Source: Viscum album
Lineage: Eukaryota > Streptophyta > Magnoliopsida > Santalales > Viscaceae
Direction: 5' to 3'
Assembly: GCA_963277665.1 (NCBI GenBank)
Contig: OY728166.1
Location: 548,015,219-548,079,218 of the forward strand
Length of the DNA: 64,000 bases
The notes under the pieces were generated by a model, which had not been told where the DNA came from, searched no databases, and saw only the letters and a program-made list of their open reading frames with translations. Below are positions 25,105 to 38,139 of this stretch, one piece after another (position 1 is the stretch's first letter; each line of letters starts with the position of its first letter). Made by a program: the position numbers and the translations under genes.

Positions 25105-25377
25105 TTGGAAATGAAGGCCATAAAGCAAGAACCTACCATGGAAAAATGGAAACATCCAGTTGACTCGAGGAAAGGGAAAGAAGTTCTTTCTGAGGGATCA
25201 ATTGAATGTTTTAAATGTGGTGTGCATGGTCATTATGCAAACACATGTCCTATGAAGAAGTTTCGTGAATGGGATCACCAAGAGCGTACAAATGTTCTTT
25301 TACCAATACCTAATGCCATTCCGATTGAGGATGAAGAAACTGACAATGACCAATCAAAGGTATGTATTATTTCATGA
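25105..25377 (+). CDS. short open frame with an intact CCHC zinc knuckle (gag C-terminal remnant)
   Basis: This 90-codon frame is shifted by one base relative to the upstream gag remnant. Residues 35-48 form an intact C-x2-C-x4-H-x4-C knuckle (C35, C38, H43, C48; CFKCGVHGHYANTC), the nucleic-acid-binding motif of retroelement nucleocapsid. A basic stretch precedes it (residues 14-25) and an acidic tail follows (residues 74-84, EDEETDND). The start codon is arbitrary, since the true coding frame should come from upstream. It could be a surviving piece of Gag or, less likely, a short expressed peptide. No pol frame follows: 25378-25840 is closed in all frames. Confidence 0.6.
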   Translation: MEMKAIKQEPTMEKWKHPVDSRKGKEVLSEGSIECFKCGVHGHYANTCPMKKFREWDHQERTNVLLPIPNAIPIEDEETDNDQSKVCIIS

Positions 25378-26885
25378 CTATTGTTTTCCTATTTTGGAAT
25401 CATAGGATATGATTCATGATTTTGTTTGTAGGAAAGAGGTATTTCGGAATAAGTTGGAAAGGAATGGTTAATGGATCATGAAGAATGTTGAATGAGTAAG
25501 ATGTCAACATATAAGGGCTTCAAGAGTTATAGTGAAATTCTTAAGAGTATTAAGTCTCTTTTGATGATGGGGTTCCATTAGAACACTTTTTATATTATGT
25601 GTAACCCTGATGTTTAATATTGGCAAATTTTATTCAAGGAATAGTTATCTTTTCTTTTGTGGACATAGTTATAAAGAACCATTTGGGTTTATATGATCCT
25701 TAATGTTGAGGTAATTATGGGTTACTATATGTTATGATTGAAGTGAAAGGAAAGAGATAAAATTGAGGTTAAATTATGTTATGGTTATTTTTGATGATTT
25801 TATCCCTTTTTGGGGAATGATTTGAGAATTATATAGTTTTGGAAAAAGGACAACACGCAGACCGTGTGACTACCCGTCGCGTCGGACAAAGTTGTGGGAA
25901 TCGAACCCATAACCAAAGTGCGACTGTTATTTATCGCCTACCACTGGACTACCTGAGGTCCCTGGTTAGTTTTACTGATTCTTTTTAGTTATATGATTTT
26001 ATGAATTAATAGTAAGTTGATTTTGGGTTATTTATGAAAATGATTATCCTATCATGGAGGATGTGTGATTAGGTTAATTACTTTTCAATACGAGACTTTA
26101 GGAGCAACTGATGTTGTTTGGAGATAAATGTTATGATTTAACTTGGAAGACTATGTGACTAAATCCTTCAAATATCTGGGTTTCAATCATATATTGGTTT
26201 AAATTGAATAATTTTATGGACAAATTGTTTATCGGATGGTCCACGGTGAACTTTGGGTTTTGTTGGACAAATTTTGGAGATTAAGCATAGATTTTCTTTT
26301 TAAAGGGTTATACTTTTCTGGATTATCTGACCTGGTACTAACCTTTTGGTTTTGGTTTTGGTTAAAGCCTAATGAAATGGGAAGCATATAGTTCTCTTTG
26401 GTTGATTAGGTGATTCTCTAGAAGTTGATTATAATACTCTTAATGAGAACAAGTCTCCCTAAATACTCGTCTTTTGGAAAAAAATATGAGTTTGATTAAG
26501 GATTCTAGTAAAAGTTGAAAGTCAACATGATAAGTGATTATGTTTCCTTATGAATAAATTCCTCAATAAAAAGTAACTTAAAAATAAAATGTTGTCTATT
26601 AAATTTTCCTACTGGGGAATCGAATACCGTTTAACCCATCAAAAGTTTGTGATTTTCTTATGGTTATCTTTCTCCTAGACATGTTTACTATCACTCTCCC
26701 TCAAGAACATGACCCTTTGCTTTTTCTTCCATGTCCATGTTTTTCTACATATGGGTTAACTCGGGTGACCTCTGTACTTATCTTCCTTTATTTTAATGTG
26801 ATTGTTTTACCGACTCTTGTTCCGATGTGGGACTTTCAAGGATGTTTCCAAGCTCAATTATAAAAATTGCGAGGACGCAATTCCC
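25378..26885 (+). other. non-coding interior of the family A element, apart from the SINE
   Basis: About 1.5 kb lies between the last gag knuckle and the PPT. I searched for reverse transcriptase, RNase H, integrase and chromodomain motifs of the kind recognisable in the element at 44430-54390 and saw none. The open frames at 26660-26863 (plus) and 26793-27020 (minus) overlap the LTR edge and have no recognisable content. The segment 25735-25805 is homologous to the minus strand of 14275-14345 in the older unit. Confidence 0.6.
25841..25966 (-). mobile_element. tRNA-derived SINE, copy 2
   Basis: On the minus strand it begins gggacctcaggtagtccag, carries an A box (TAGTCCAGTGG) and a near-perfect B box (GGTTCGATTCC, plus 25897-25907), then an unrelated body with gacgcgacgggtagtcacac, ending gttgtcctttttcc. 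It is about 126 bp long and flanked by TAGTTTT on both sides (25834-25840 and 25967-25973), a probable target duplication. The A-to-B spacing is tRNA-like but the 3' half does not fold back as a tRNA, so a SINE fits better than a tRNA gene. It is antisense to its host element. Confidence 0.75.
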
Positions 26886-26900
26886 AAAAGGGGGGAAGGA
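26886..26900 (+). other. polypurine tract
   Basis: aaaaggggggaagga stands directly before the 3' LTR start at 26901. It primes plus-strand DNA synthesis in LTR retrotransposons. It is preceded by tgcgaggacgcaattc, the usual wording at the 3' end of Tekay/Del pol. Confidence 0.9.
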
Positions 26901-29900
26901 TGTAACACCCCAGGTAAATAAAGAATATGACATTTTCATATTTATCCATATTTTTGAATAAAATATTAATATGACTTTAAAGGGGACGCTATGCTCGATG
27001 GCGTACCCAACACGCAACAATGAGTTTCTTGGAAATCTTAGGTTGCACTCTAATAATAAAATAATATTATTTTAAATAGTAGTTGACATGTAGCCGTTGT
27101 ATTGGCAGGAATTGATAGAAATAACTAAAATATGATTATATATGTTTTTAAATGTTTTTACATTTATCCAATAAAAGATAAAGGAATAAAATACGGGAAT
27201 AATTCAATTTTAGGCGTATATGCCCTAGTTTTCACTAAAGGTTCACTTATCGCCTTTTGATGGAGAACCACCATTAAATATAGTTCTGTTCACTCTTATA
27301 CATCCTTTTGAACCAAATAAAACTCTTCTTAAGAATTGGGACATCAAAATTTATTTGTGTAAATTTTTGGTATATTTCTGATAAAGTTCATTTTTTAATG
27401 AATAGTGTAAAATGTTGTATTTTAATTTAAAACCACTTTTTAATATAATTTATTTATATGATTAGATTATATTTTTAATTGGTTTTAAAGTGAAATTAGA
27501 ATATATTTTTACCATTAAATCCAATAGTGGTCGTTGGAATTAATTTCACTTTGAAATCAGACTTAAACTAGTGTCAATCTTTTGATACTTATTGTTTAAT
27601 AAAAATATGCTATTTGCTCTGACAACGGGAATTAATTATTAAATTAATTAATGTGACTTATATGTTTTGAATTTTGTAAAATAGGCTTCATTTTTGAAGT
27701 TTTAATATCAAATATAGCTTATGGTGAATTTTTGGAATTTTTCTGAAAAACATCAATTTTTGATGAATAGTGAAACCACTAAGTGGTACTTATAAAAACT
27801 GAATTTTTCCGTCTAAATGAAAATTTTCCATCACTGTGTTTTAAATTTCAAAAATCCGACATACATGGTTGTCATTAAGAAGTAAAATGTGGTTAAATGG
27901 GATAAAAATAATTTTTTGGTGAATAGTAACTTATTAAGTTTTTAATCGTGATTAGAGGTAATTAGTGTAGTTTAAGGTAAAAATAATGTTTTAATAATAT
28001 GAAATGAACCTGAAACATGTCCTAACATCATTGGATGTGTCATGGCCGAGCAATACAACCCATGGGTCATCTTGGGGACCCCATGAATCCACATTGGTTG
28101 GAAAATGTCATTAATATCTTTTAATTTACAGTTAACGTAAAAATGAGACAAACATGAAATGTTTTACTAAAACAATTTTTACATGGGGTTATAAAAATTC
28201 GATTTTTCCCTATAAATATTCATTGGAAAGATAAAACGATTTCCTACATCATAGTATTTTTTTTATAATTTTTAGACATGAGATAAATTAAATTATTTAT
28301 GACATCATGATGATGCAACGATGACCTCATTATTTATCGATTTAAATAAAATGGAAAGATAATGTAATATCTAAGACCTACACATTCCAAAACCTAGTGG
28401 ATGAGAGGATATCGAACCCTTATCACCTTATCCTAGAAACACATCAATGTGGTACCTCTTAAATCCGAATAACATTTTAAAATAAAGTGACTTTTCTTTA
28501 CATTCGAAAAGTGCCCCTCCTCTCCTCTTATAAAAGGCCCCCACCTCTACCTCCTTACCCACACTCCCAAAGCTTTTGGCTCGTCCAACCTCTGCCCATT
28601 TTGTCTCTAAACTTCCCTCTATTACTCCTTGAAGCCTCAATTTTGGTAGAAGTCTTCCCAAGGAAGCCTTTGAGCACAAACCAAAGGGAGTTACCCGATT
28701 TTAAGGTAATGTCTTCACGTGAGTCCTTTAGTTTTATTTTGCCTCTCCAACCCCATAAACGCTTTTTATTCATTTCTTTTGTAACAAATCCAGTATAATA
28801 AATATACTAGGATGTTGTTATAAAAAGTAATCGAGCTAAAATTTCACACACCTACATATAATGGTTAATGAACATACAGTTTCCGTGGATGGCGAATTTC
28901 GGCCTCCCGAAACGATGATTGTTCTACATTATTTTAACACCTTCAAAGGTGGACATTAAGATGAAACTATATTTATATATGATATATAATATTTTTATGT
29001 TTTCCTTAAGAATCTGTTTTTTTATTTTGGGCATACCTTTATGGTTTCCATTATGGGTAAACGCGATATCTTCATTTAAGGAAGTGGTGACTACCGCCCC
29101 CTCAAAGTGATTTGATTCGTTAATACCATATGTGGTACGTATAAAGGATATATTTAATGATATTATATATGATACCATAGTGGAATTAAAATACTATTAT
29201 GTATCATTATTTTTTAATTCCATTAAATATGAAATAGAAATGAAAGTAGCGTTCATGCGTACGTACGGCTTACCGTCTCCATGAACGGTACATTTCATTT
29301 CTTATCTCAAAATGTTATGTAATATTATAATTACATATATATAATGGATATATGTGTAATATATTACATAAAAATTATGTATATCATTCTGGAATTATAA
29401 CATATATATATCTCTCTCATTTTGTTTTAATTCCATTAATATGACAAAAAATGAAAGTAGCGTTCATGCGTACGTACGACCTACCGTCTCCATGAACGGT
29501 GTTTTTCGTTTTTTATCTCCAAATGATATGGAATAGTATGAAATGAATATTTACTGGATATATAAGATATTTTAATCATTAATAATATTCTGGGAATTAT
29601 TTACTTATAACTACATGAGCAATCTTTTTTCAAACAAGTTCATTTTTGACTCATGTACCAAACATCGGCAAAAACGTCTGATATGAACTAACATTATTAA
29701 ACAATTATTATAACATTATAATATGTCATATGAACTGAATAATAATCTCTAAATGAGGTACTTAGGAAATTATTAATTGACCAAAGTTTGTTATTCAGAA
29801 ATATAAAGAAACGAACAAGACAAGTTGGACTTGAGGTAAGGGATCCTACTCCTCTCTTTCTTTTTAAGTACACTTTTTTGTGTCATTCCTTCTAAGATCA

Positions 29901-31667
29901 TATTTCTTGATATTGGGATGTTCTTTTATATTCCTCTTGCTGTACATTTTATTTTAATGTGATGAGATACCCTATTTGATCTCATCAATCCATTTTTGGA
30001 AGTTTTAAGTGGCGTCGTTAGGCTGCCGAGTTTTCGTAAGGGATTTGTCATCTCACTTTTATTCCCGTGAGATTTATGCTACATTTGCCACAATTTCCTT
30101 TGAGTGGTGTATGTACTGACCATTATTTTACTCATTGAGTAATATTCTTTCATATATGAGTACTTACATCAATGATGTATTGTCTTTATTTCACGGGGCG
30201 TATGTTTCGAAAGATACCCATGTCGGTAAGGGAACATTTCACCCTACTCTTTTTAAAAGACTTATTTTGTTATGTCTTTTAATTCACACAATTATTTTTT
30301 TGGGATATGTTCTTATATATCCTTATTGATGTAAATTTTATGTCCAAGTGATGAGATTCCCTTTTTATCTCTCATCAAATCTTTTTCTGAATTTTGAAGT
30401 GACGTCGTTAGGCTGTCTAATTATTACAAGGGAACTTCATAACCCAATTTCGATTCTTTGGGATGAGATTGTACTCCTTGAATATGTCGTTCTATGAATA
30501 TGTGTGAATAACCTCTGATTATTTTACACTTAATATCCACTTATATCTGGTGTATTAGTTTTTCACACATAATTATGTAATTGATTTATACTTAATCAAA
30601 GGATACCATCTTTGTATGGGACTTCGTCTCAATATCCTTTCATTGAAGCATATTTTGGTTTATACACAACCTTCTTTTATACGGTGTATAAACCCCTTTG
30701 ACTTTTACATTTATTTGAAATGAATCTTTTTTATAGAAAGCATTTTACTAAACGACAAAAGGGAATGTTTTTGTCGTACATATGCGGCGGCAAGGACTTC
30801 TCTGCCGTCGTGATCATTATTTTTTGTATCGGCTTCCTCTACAAGCCATAACTTTTTTTAAAAGAAAAATAAATACTGTGTTTTAATTTTATTTTATTTT
30901 GGTATTGATAATGGTTTTCATAATGTTTTTATATCAATGTGTTGTATTGATATCTTGTGATTGAAAAGTGCAAATGTTATGTTTCCTTTATGCATGTTTT
31001 ATGTGATACGATTATGTTATGGTTCTTGGGCATTATTATAAAGATTGGTGGTTCCATGATAAAATAAGGGCAGGTGAGCCCGATATAGCTCTCCAATACA
31101 TTGGGTAACGTGAAGGAGTGAAACGTTAAGGTTTCTCCAAAGAGATTTAAGGAACATACTGTGATGGGTATTCCAAACGTAACCAAGAGGGTTACTCCCT
31201 ACGTAAGAATGTTATGAATGCCTCAAGTTACCTTTATATCTTATGATTTCTATGATTTATTCATGGTTTGATGAGGTATGTTAATGGGACTTTGTTTTAT
31301 GGGTAAAGTATGATTTCATTCTTATGTATATATGAACTCATGTTCCCTTTCCATATTTTTATAACCCTTACTGAGCTTTTTATGCTCATCCCAAGTTTTT
31401 GAAATGTTTTTCACAGGTAAAGGGAAAGGTACATGATGTGATGATAGTGTCAAGGATGTGTCAAGAATGAATCCATGTTTTATTTTCAATATGTTTCCGT
31501 TGATGGGAAGAATGAATACTGTCTTTTATGTAACCACTTTGTTTAAATGTGGAATTTAATGAAAGTTTCATGATCTAATTCTCTAAAACTCTAAACCTGA
31601 AAAGATCCTCAATTTGTAATCTTGTAATAACTCAAGATTAAGTAAGGTTTATGGCTGGGGCCTTATA
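26901..31667 (+). repeat. 3' LTR of the intact family A element
   Basis: It is collinear with 19820-24586 throughout, with the same TATA box (28529-28537), both hairpin copies and both 390-bp units. It keeps the canonical TGTAACACCCC start. It ends CCTTATA where CCTTACA would be canonical; a related LTR at 44430 still ends in CA. The short frame at 30135-30329 mirrors the one at 23055-23249. Confidence 0.92.
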
Positions 31668-31672
31668 ATTAC

Positions 31673-32340
31673 CTCTTGATCTATTCTGCTTGATATACTC
31701 CTTATGGACATTATTTTTTCTATTTCGGTGAGACTAGAAGGTATTGGACATGTGGAGGGGCCTTGGGAATGGGATTTAGAATAATTTAGTCAATTATCAA
31801 TGCTTTAGATGTATAATAGGCTGTGGTAGGTGAGGGTGGTATTTATAGTGGAATAAATGATATTTTTTCCATTATTTTAATAATTATTTTAATAATTGTT
31901 TCTCAATACTATGAATAGTATTGATTCATGTGACCCCAAATAGTACAGAGAAAATATGAGTTTAAAATAAAGTTGATTTAATCTATCATGATCCTAGGAA
32001 TGGTCTATTAAATTGATAAGGTTTATATACATTATATTACCACATTTTAGTAATCATAAAAAATCATTAATTTTAGAAAAATGTCAAAAATACACTCTAA
32101 ACATTTTTTGATTTGTAGAATTAAAAAAAACACCATTTTTTTAAAATAATTTTCTATATATGATTAATTTAATTTTTAAAAAATTATCATATTTATTCCG
32201 AATAAAACAAAATTAAATTTATAACTGATTTTATATCACATTTGAAAAAATAATCAAGTTCTAATTATCTTATAACCATAAAAAAATAAAAAAATAATAT
32301 GATTTAATATTCATAAGTTTCACAGTACTATTGATATTAC
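31673..32340 (-). repeat. right fragment of the family B LTR interrupted by the family A element
   Basis: From 31673 the sequence follows the family B LTRs at 53430-54100 and 45960-46600: a ggaatgggatttagaa or ggaatttagaa phrase, then a minus-strand TATA box (CACTATAAATAC, 31839-31850), then the gattcatg word near 31924. Homology weakens after about 32250, and the right border is my estimate. The left target repeat (ATTAC, 31668-31672) precedes it. Confidence 0.65.
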
Positions 32341-35300
32341 AATTCATAAGGTTATGATACAATTCACCAAAAAATCTAGATGGTTATGTCAAACCCTAAA
32401 TAACATTCTGATCACAACGTTAGATTCCTATTTTTTGAAGTTCGAATCATAGAAGAGGGGAATTTATGTTTAATGGAGAATTTATAAATATCTTCTTAAA
32501 ACAAAATTTAATTATGTAGAGATTTAGCATTGCATGAATTTAAATTTAATTTTAAAACCTTGTGGTGTTAAAATCAAATCAGATGGTTGTAACTAGAAAC
32601 CAAAATTATTTAACTATCCATATTTATATAGTAACAATGATATCAATTCCAAGTTATAAATATGATATTAAACATTTCATTAACCATTGAATAAATTATA
32701 ATTCTTTTAATAATGTCCCATAATACCCTTCAACATAATGTCCATCAATTATCACTAAGAATAACTTTTATTGAAATATTCATTATGTATTAACTATGCT
32801 GGATTCAGAAAGGTATGGGAGAGAAATCTATATGATTTTTTGGAAAATATTTCTAAATTTTGGTGTTTCATAATCTTATTATTTGTATTTCATATTTATT
32901 TCTATTATTTATTTATTTTTAGTGATTTATTTGAAATCATGCATCATTTTCTTCAAAAAATTGTTGATTGTGAATCATGTTGATGATTTCAAATAATAAT
33001 TTTATTCTAAATAACAATATAATATCCATTGTGATAATATTTCATATGAGTTTTTCTATGGAGAATCAAAAAATTATTAAAATGGGATCTAATCTATATT
33101 TATATTTATTAAATAAATTATTATAATGAAAATGAATATTTTCAATTGGATAAATATATTAAGACATAATATTTTGATATTTTTCATGTTTATTCCTAAT
33201 TCATTGGTGAGAATAAGTAATGATTTTATATTAATATACATGAAAATATCATTTAAAATTATAATATCATATGGGAAAATATTTATATGGGATTATTGAT
33301 TAATATTTATTTATTATTTTTTGTTGTTATAGAACTATCAATGGTATAAATAATTTATATTAATTTTTTGAATTAAATAAGTTGTGTAAAAAATATTTCA
33401 CATTGACTAATTTATTTGAGTATCATAGATATTATTTCTATGAAAATAAAAAATAATTTGGATTAATTTATGATATTAATGTGATTTAAAAAAATTTGAA
33501 TGTGATTATGTATAATTTGTATGAGGTTTTTGAAAGGGGTTCACTTTTGGATTTTTTACATGTGATTATTTGTGAACATTTTATTAAACACATTGAGATT
33601 ATTTATTATAGTCTTTTTTACAAGTTTTTAATACATTTGAGGATTATTTTCAATATATGATAAATTGTATAGGTGAATTTATGATATTGGGATATATTAA
33701 TGTATGTATCAGAAGGAAGTTTGTATAAAATCAATTTAGGGCAGGCAATGAGTATATATATAATGAAATATTATTCATGCATTTAGAAAATACAATAAAT
33801 TGGATTTCATAAGAAATAATCCATGTATCCTGATAATAAATGGGTTCTAACATAAATAGAGATATATATGTTTCTTACTATGCTACGAAATAACATATTT
33901 TATCTGTCGGATGTGATATTATTGGAATACAGTGTATTTACTAAAATTAGTTTATTTAGGTAGATTATGTATGATGGTGGATTAGTAAGAGCTCAAATAT
34001 TATATTATATGTTTTGTAAATGTGAATGTCATTTTAGGATTTGAGATGATTCACATGTGTACATGTATGAAAAAAATTTGGTTTCATAGCTTTAGTGGAA
34101 TCTTAATGATTTTATACTCACACTATTTTTGTACACATCTCGTGTACATATATATTTATCTTCAGTTTAAAAAGGGAGTGGAATTAACAGATGTAACACA
34201 ATGATGGTGGTTGGGTTCATGTTATCAATTTTGAGAGGTATTATTTGTTATGAAATAGTTATATTTTTTATATGATATTTTTATTATTTATTATTTATTT
34301 AATATTGATATGTGAATGAAGGTATTTTATTAACCATGTAATTTAACATCAATGGAATCATTTGGTGATATATTTGGAACTATGAAATCCAATAGAAACT
34401 AATGGTGGAAACTAAGAACCTTATATGTTTGATAATCCCTATTATTATAGGTCATCATTTTTTATTCTTGACTATGTATTTGATATTAAACCATTCATTC
34501 AATATTTGAATGAAATTTAATCCTTTATTGAAACTCAAAAATTTGCCTTTAGCATATTAACATTATTTTTTTATAATATTTTAATTTCTAAAGTGATTCA
34601 TGATCTATAATCTAAATTATATTCAAAAAGGAAAAAAATTCTAAAACCTTATTATTTAAGATATATTATTAAAATTTTCTAATTTCATTATATAATTTAA
34701 TATATGTATTTTTTCTATCATTTCCTGAATTTTATTGATTTAAATGGAAGCAAACCTTTTTTCTTTTGAAAATTACTGTTTGGGCATCATACTAGATATC
34801 TCAAACTAGAACATAATTATAATTTCTTTTTTAATAAACATTATGATTATTTATTTATGGATTTTTACTATGGAATATATATTTGATATTTATATGAGAT
34901 CTAAAAAAAGTGTAATTGATTAAAAGAGTTCATATTGTGAAATTGATTATTTATAATTTGTTAAATCATTAAAAATTTTATTTTAAATGATATGATGTAA
35001 CCATTACAAATATTATGATGACATTATATAATGATTTGATATCCATGTATAAAAAATTGAATTTTATTAAAGAATTCAGTGTAGAAACTAATTTTTTTCT
35101 ATTAGAGATCCATAAAGAAGAATCATTTCACTAATTTTTGGGTGTTATTGAATGATATATTATTTACATAGATTGTTCTATATTATAATCCTAAATAATA
35201 CTTTTAAATGATATTTCATGTAAATCATGTTTTTTCTGTGACTGGAATTATTTTAAGGATTAACATTATGATTGTGGATAAATTTATGATATTTAATAGA

Positions 35301-38139
35301 GATAAAAATAAATATTTTTTTAAAATATTAGAATATTTTTTTAAATGGTTTTAAAATCTAAAATAATATTATAAAATTTATTATATACGAAATTGTAATA
35401 TAATAATTCCAATTTATTTATTTGAGGTGTGTTTTTTTGTATAAGATTTTTAAATAGTTATGGATATATTTCATGAAATAGTGAATTTATTGAGGGTAAT
35501 TTTATATATATAGATATGTTAATTTACATCCTAAGGTCAATGTTTTAGGATAAAATTTATGCTACCCCATGTGTTTCGATTTAACTAAAAATACTAGACA
35601 TTCTTTGTAACTCAATGACTATAGATTTACTGAATACTGATTCTTATGTTAGGATAATCCATGGATATTAAAATAACATGATAAAGAAATGTGTTTGGTT
35701 ATTTTATGAATTTATACATTTTTATATGATGTGATATTACCTAAATATTTTGTATTCACTGGAGTTGGATAATTCAAGTTGATAAGGTGTTGACATAGTT
35801 TTTCAGGATCATGTTTAATATATTTTTTTATTATATTTGAATCTCATCACATGATATTTCATATTAAAAATATGGGTGTGGTAACCTTATATATATTTTG
35901 GGTTATTGGTGAAATATATTTGATAATATTATCACACCATATATGTATAAATTTCATATTTATATTGATTTCACAAATAATCATTTATTTAAAGAGATAA
36001 AACCTTTGTAACATGATTTTACTTGTTAGTTTTTTTTAAGGAATTTGGTAGGAACTACAGGTTTTGAAATGAGAATATTTTCATATTATTTTATTTGAAT
36101 TCTTTTTATTACATGTATATTGTACTTACACAAACTTTGTTTGGATGTATGAAATTATGTGAATTGTTTGCATTATTTGTCATTTGTTTATGGTGTTGTC
36201 TACTATTTCTATAGGTTTTATTATTAATATGAAAATTATTTTTTTAGTTTCATTTAAATAATTAATGGGTATATAAATCATATAAGATGAGTTTATACCC
36301 TTGGCAATACTCACATTGCAATAGTTCTCATGGAGTAAATTTGGGATTAGGGAAATTCTCCTATGGTGGCATACTAAATCAAGGGTTAAATGTTACATAT
36401 GAATTGTGTAATGGAACATCATGATAATAATCATATATTGAAGGATCAAAAATTATGACAAAATTTCATGAATGTTGTCTAAAACATATCTGATTAAAAA
36501 TATATACAAATATTTTTTTAAAATATTCAAAAATGTAATATTAAATTAAAAATTCATGATTTAATATTAAATTTAATTAATATCCTCATAGTATTTTCAT
36601 TATCATTATTATTTTAAATCTCATCTTCATCCTTATCACTTTATTAATATCCTTATAAAGATACATTAACTTCTATAACAACCTAATTTTCTTCATTTTT
36701 TATTTTATACTTATTTTTAATAATATCATCAACAATGTTATATCAAATGACGCTTCACAAGAAAATCCCCTAAAAAATATTTTTATCACCTCATAGTGGA
36801 CCCGTATTTGGATATAAATCCTCCAAAAATTCCTTTTTTTATAATTCAATATAATAATATTTATTTTTAATATACTTGTTTCAAAATACATTATTTTAAA
36901 TATTATACACAAATTTATAAAATATCTCATATGAGGAAAATAGTTTTCATCAACATCATTATATCTTAATGTGCTATACTGAATGGTTACTTTAAAACAT
37001 AATTACCCTTTTACCATACCATATTTATAATTTCTTTTAATTGAAAATAATTTTTTTTAAAAATTCAATTAACTCACCCTCTGTGTATTATTATATTTAA
37101 AATACATTAACATTATTATAGTTTTAGTATCTGAAAAATTTATATGGGGTCATAATATGTGAAAATAATTTAGAATCAATTTAATTTGAATATTATGAAA
37201 CTAGGGAATATATTATTATTATTAATAAATTTCATATCCAATTACAAATATATGGATGTAAAACAATTCATCCTTATTATCTCTTATGCTACATAATAAG
37301 ATTTTGTTGTTTATGCTCATTTGTATTGTAAAAATGAATATTTGTGAGTGATTTTCATATATTATAAATTGATAATATAAAAAAATAAAAAAATTAATCA
37401 AATATTAACAAATAATATATTATTATATATTTGTTTCACTTACTATATTGTATCAACCATTTAATTATATGTGATAATAATATACATATGGTTTAATGGT
37501 TGTTCATCGTCTAAAATACATTATTTTTTTCACCATCAAATAAAAATATGAATTTATTAAATATGTTAAATTGATTATAATTATTAATAAAGTACCCCAA
37601 GGTTGATATACCTTGATGTTACATAATTTTAAATGAATGTCCATCACATTAGAAAAGTAAATTCCAAAGGACATTAACAGTTTAGTTTCTTTAGAAACAT
37701 GGAAGACATTATTTTAATAAGGTGATTTTTCTTCAATATCTCTCATAAATATATTCCCCTATCGTACACCTACTCAAAACAATTCTTCATTACGAATAGA
37801 AACTGATAAGAAGAAATGGTGAGATTAGATGCCTAGTAAGATAAAATAAAGAAGATATATTAGAATAACCTGAGAACAAGTGTATGAGAACAAGAGAATA
37901 AAACATTGTAGATCTTACCATTCATTTAAAAGATCATATCAACGAGTCATGCTACAAATGTTGGTAGTACATAAGAAAATATTAATAGGGGAATAAAGAT
38001 AATAATCCATTATTTCATAATAATTTAATAATATATTGAATTGATATATACACATAGGCATAAAAAATTCAAAGTCAAGGATGCCAACAAATTTCTTCAT
38101 TACATGTTCATCATGGGATAATCACTCATGTACATACCA
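32341..38139. other. AT-rich DNA without recognisable features
   Basis: Nearly 6 kb of very AT-rich sequence with stop codons throughout. The open frames present (32771-32983, 34022-34204, 36700-36930) are short, rich in Ile, Phe, Tyr and Asn, and match nothing I know. I looked for gypsy and copia RT and integrase motifs on both strands and saw none that I would defend. It may contain the rest of the family B element whose LTR is at 31673, decayed past recognition. Confidence 0.55.

Larger units (their letters stand above)
19820..31667 (+). mobile_element. complete non-autonomous family A LTR retrotransposon (gag-only, TR-GAG type), 11.85 kb
   Basis: Two direct repeats of equal length (4767 bp) start TGTTACACCCC/TGTAACACCCC and end GGGGCCTTATA. 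The element is flanked by ATTAT (19815-19819) and ATTAC (31668-31672), a 5-bp target duplication with one change. Inside lie a PBS two bases after the 5' LTR and a PPT directly before the 3' LTR. Between them is only 2.3 kb, with gag zinc-knuckle remnants and no reverse transcriptase, protease or integrase. This is the structure of terminal-repeat elements with only a gag domain. The LTRs differ by roughly 5% in the stretches I compared by eye. The tgcgaggacgcaattc phrase before the PPT points to descent from a Tekay/Del chromovirus. Movement would have required proteins from a relative. Confidence 0.92.

Noticed and set aside
25880..25965. A functional tRNA gene on the minus strand
   Set aside because: A and B boxes are good, but there is no matching acceptor stem or anticodon arm, and a second diverged copy with the same non-tRNA 3' body exists at 14145. 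A SINE fits better.
23055..30329. A pair of 64-codon frames (23055-23249 and 30135-30329) as a conserved small gene
   Set aside because: They are the same place in the two LTRs of one element, so their similarity reflects LTR duplication rather than selection.
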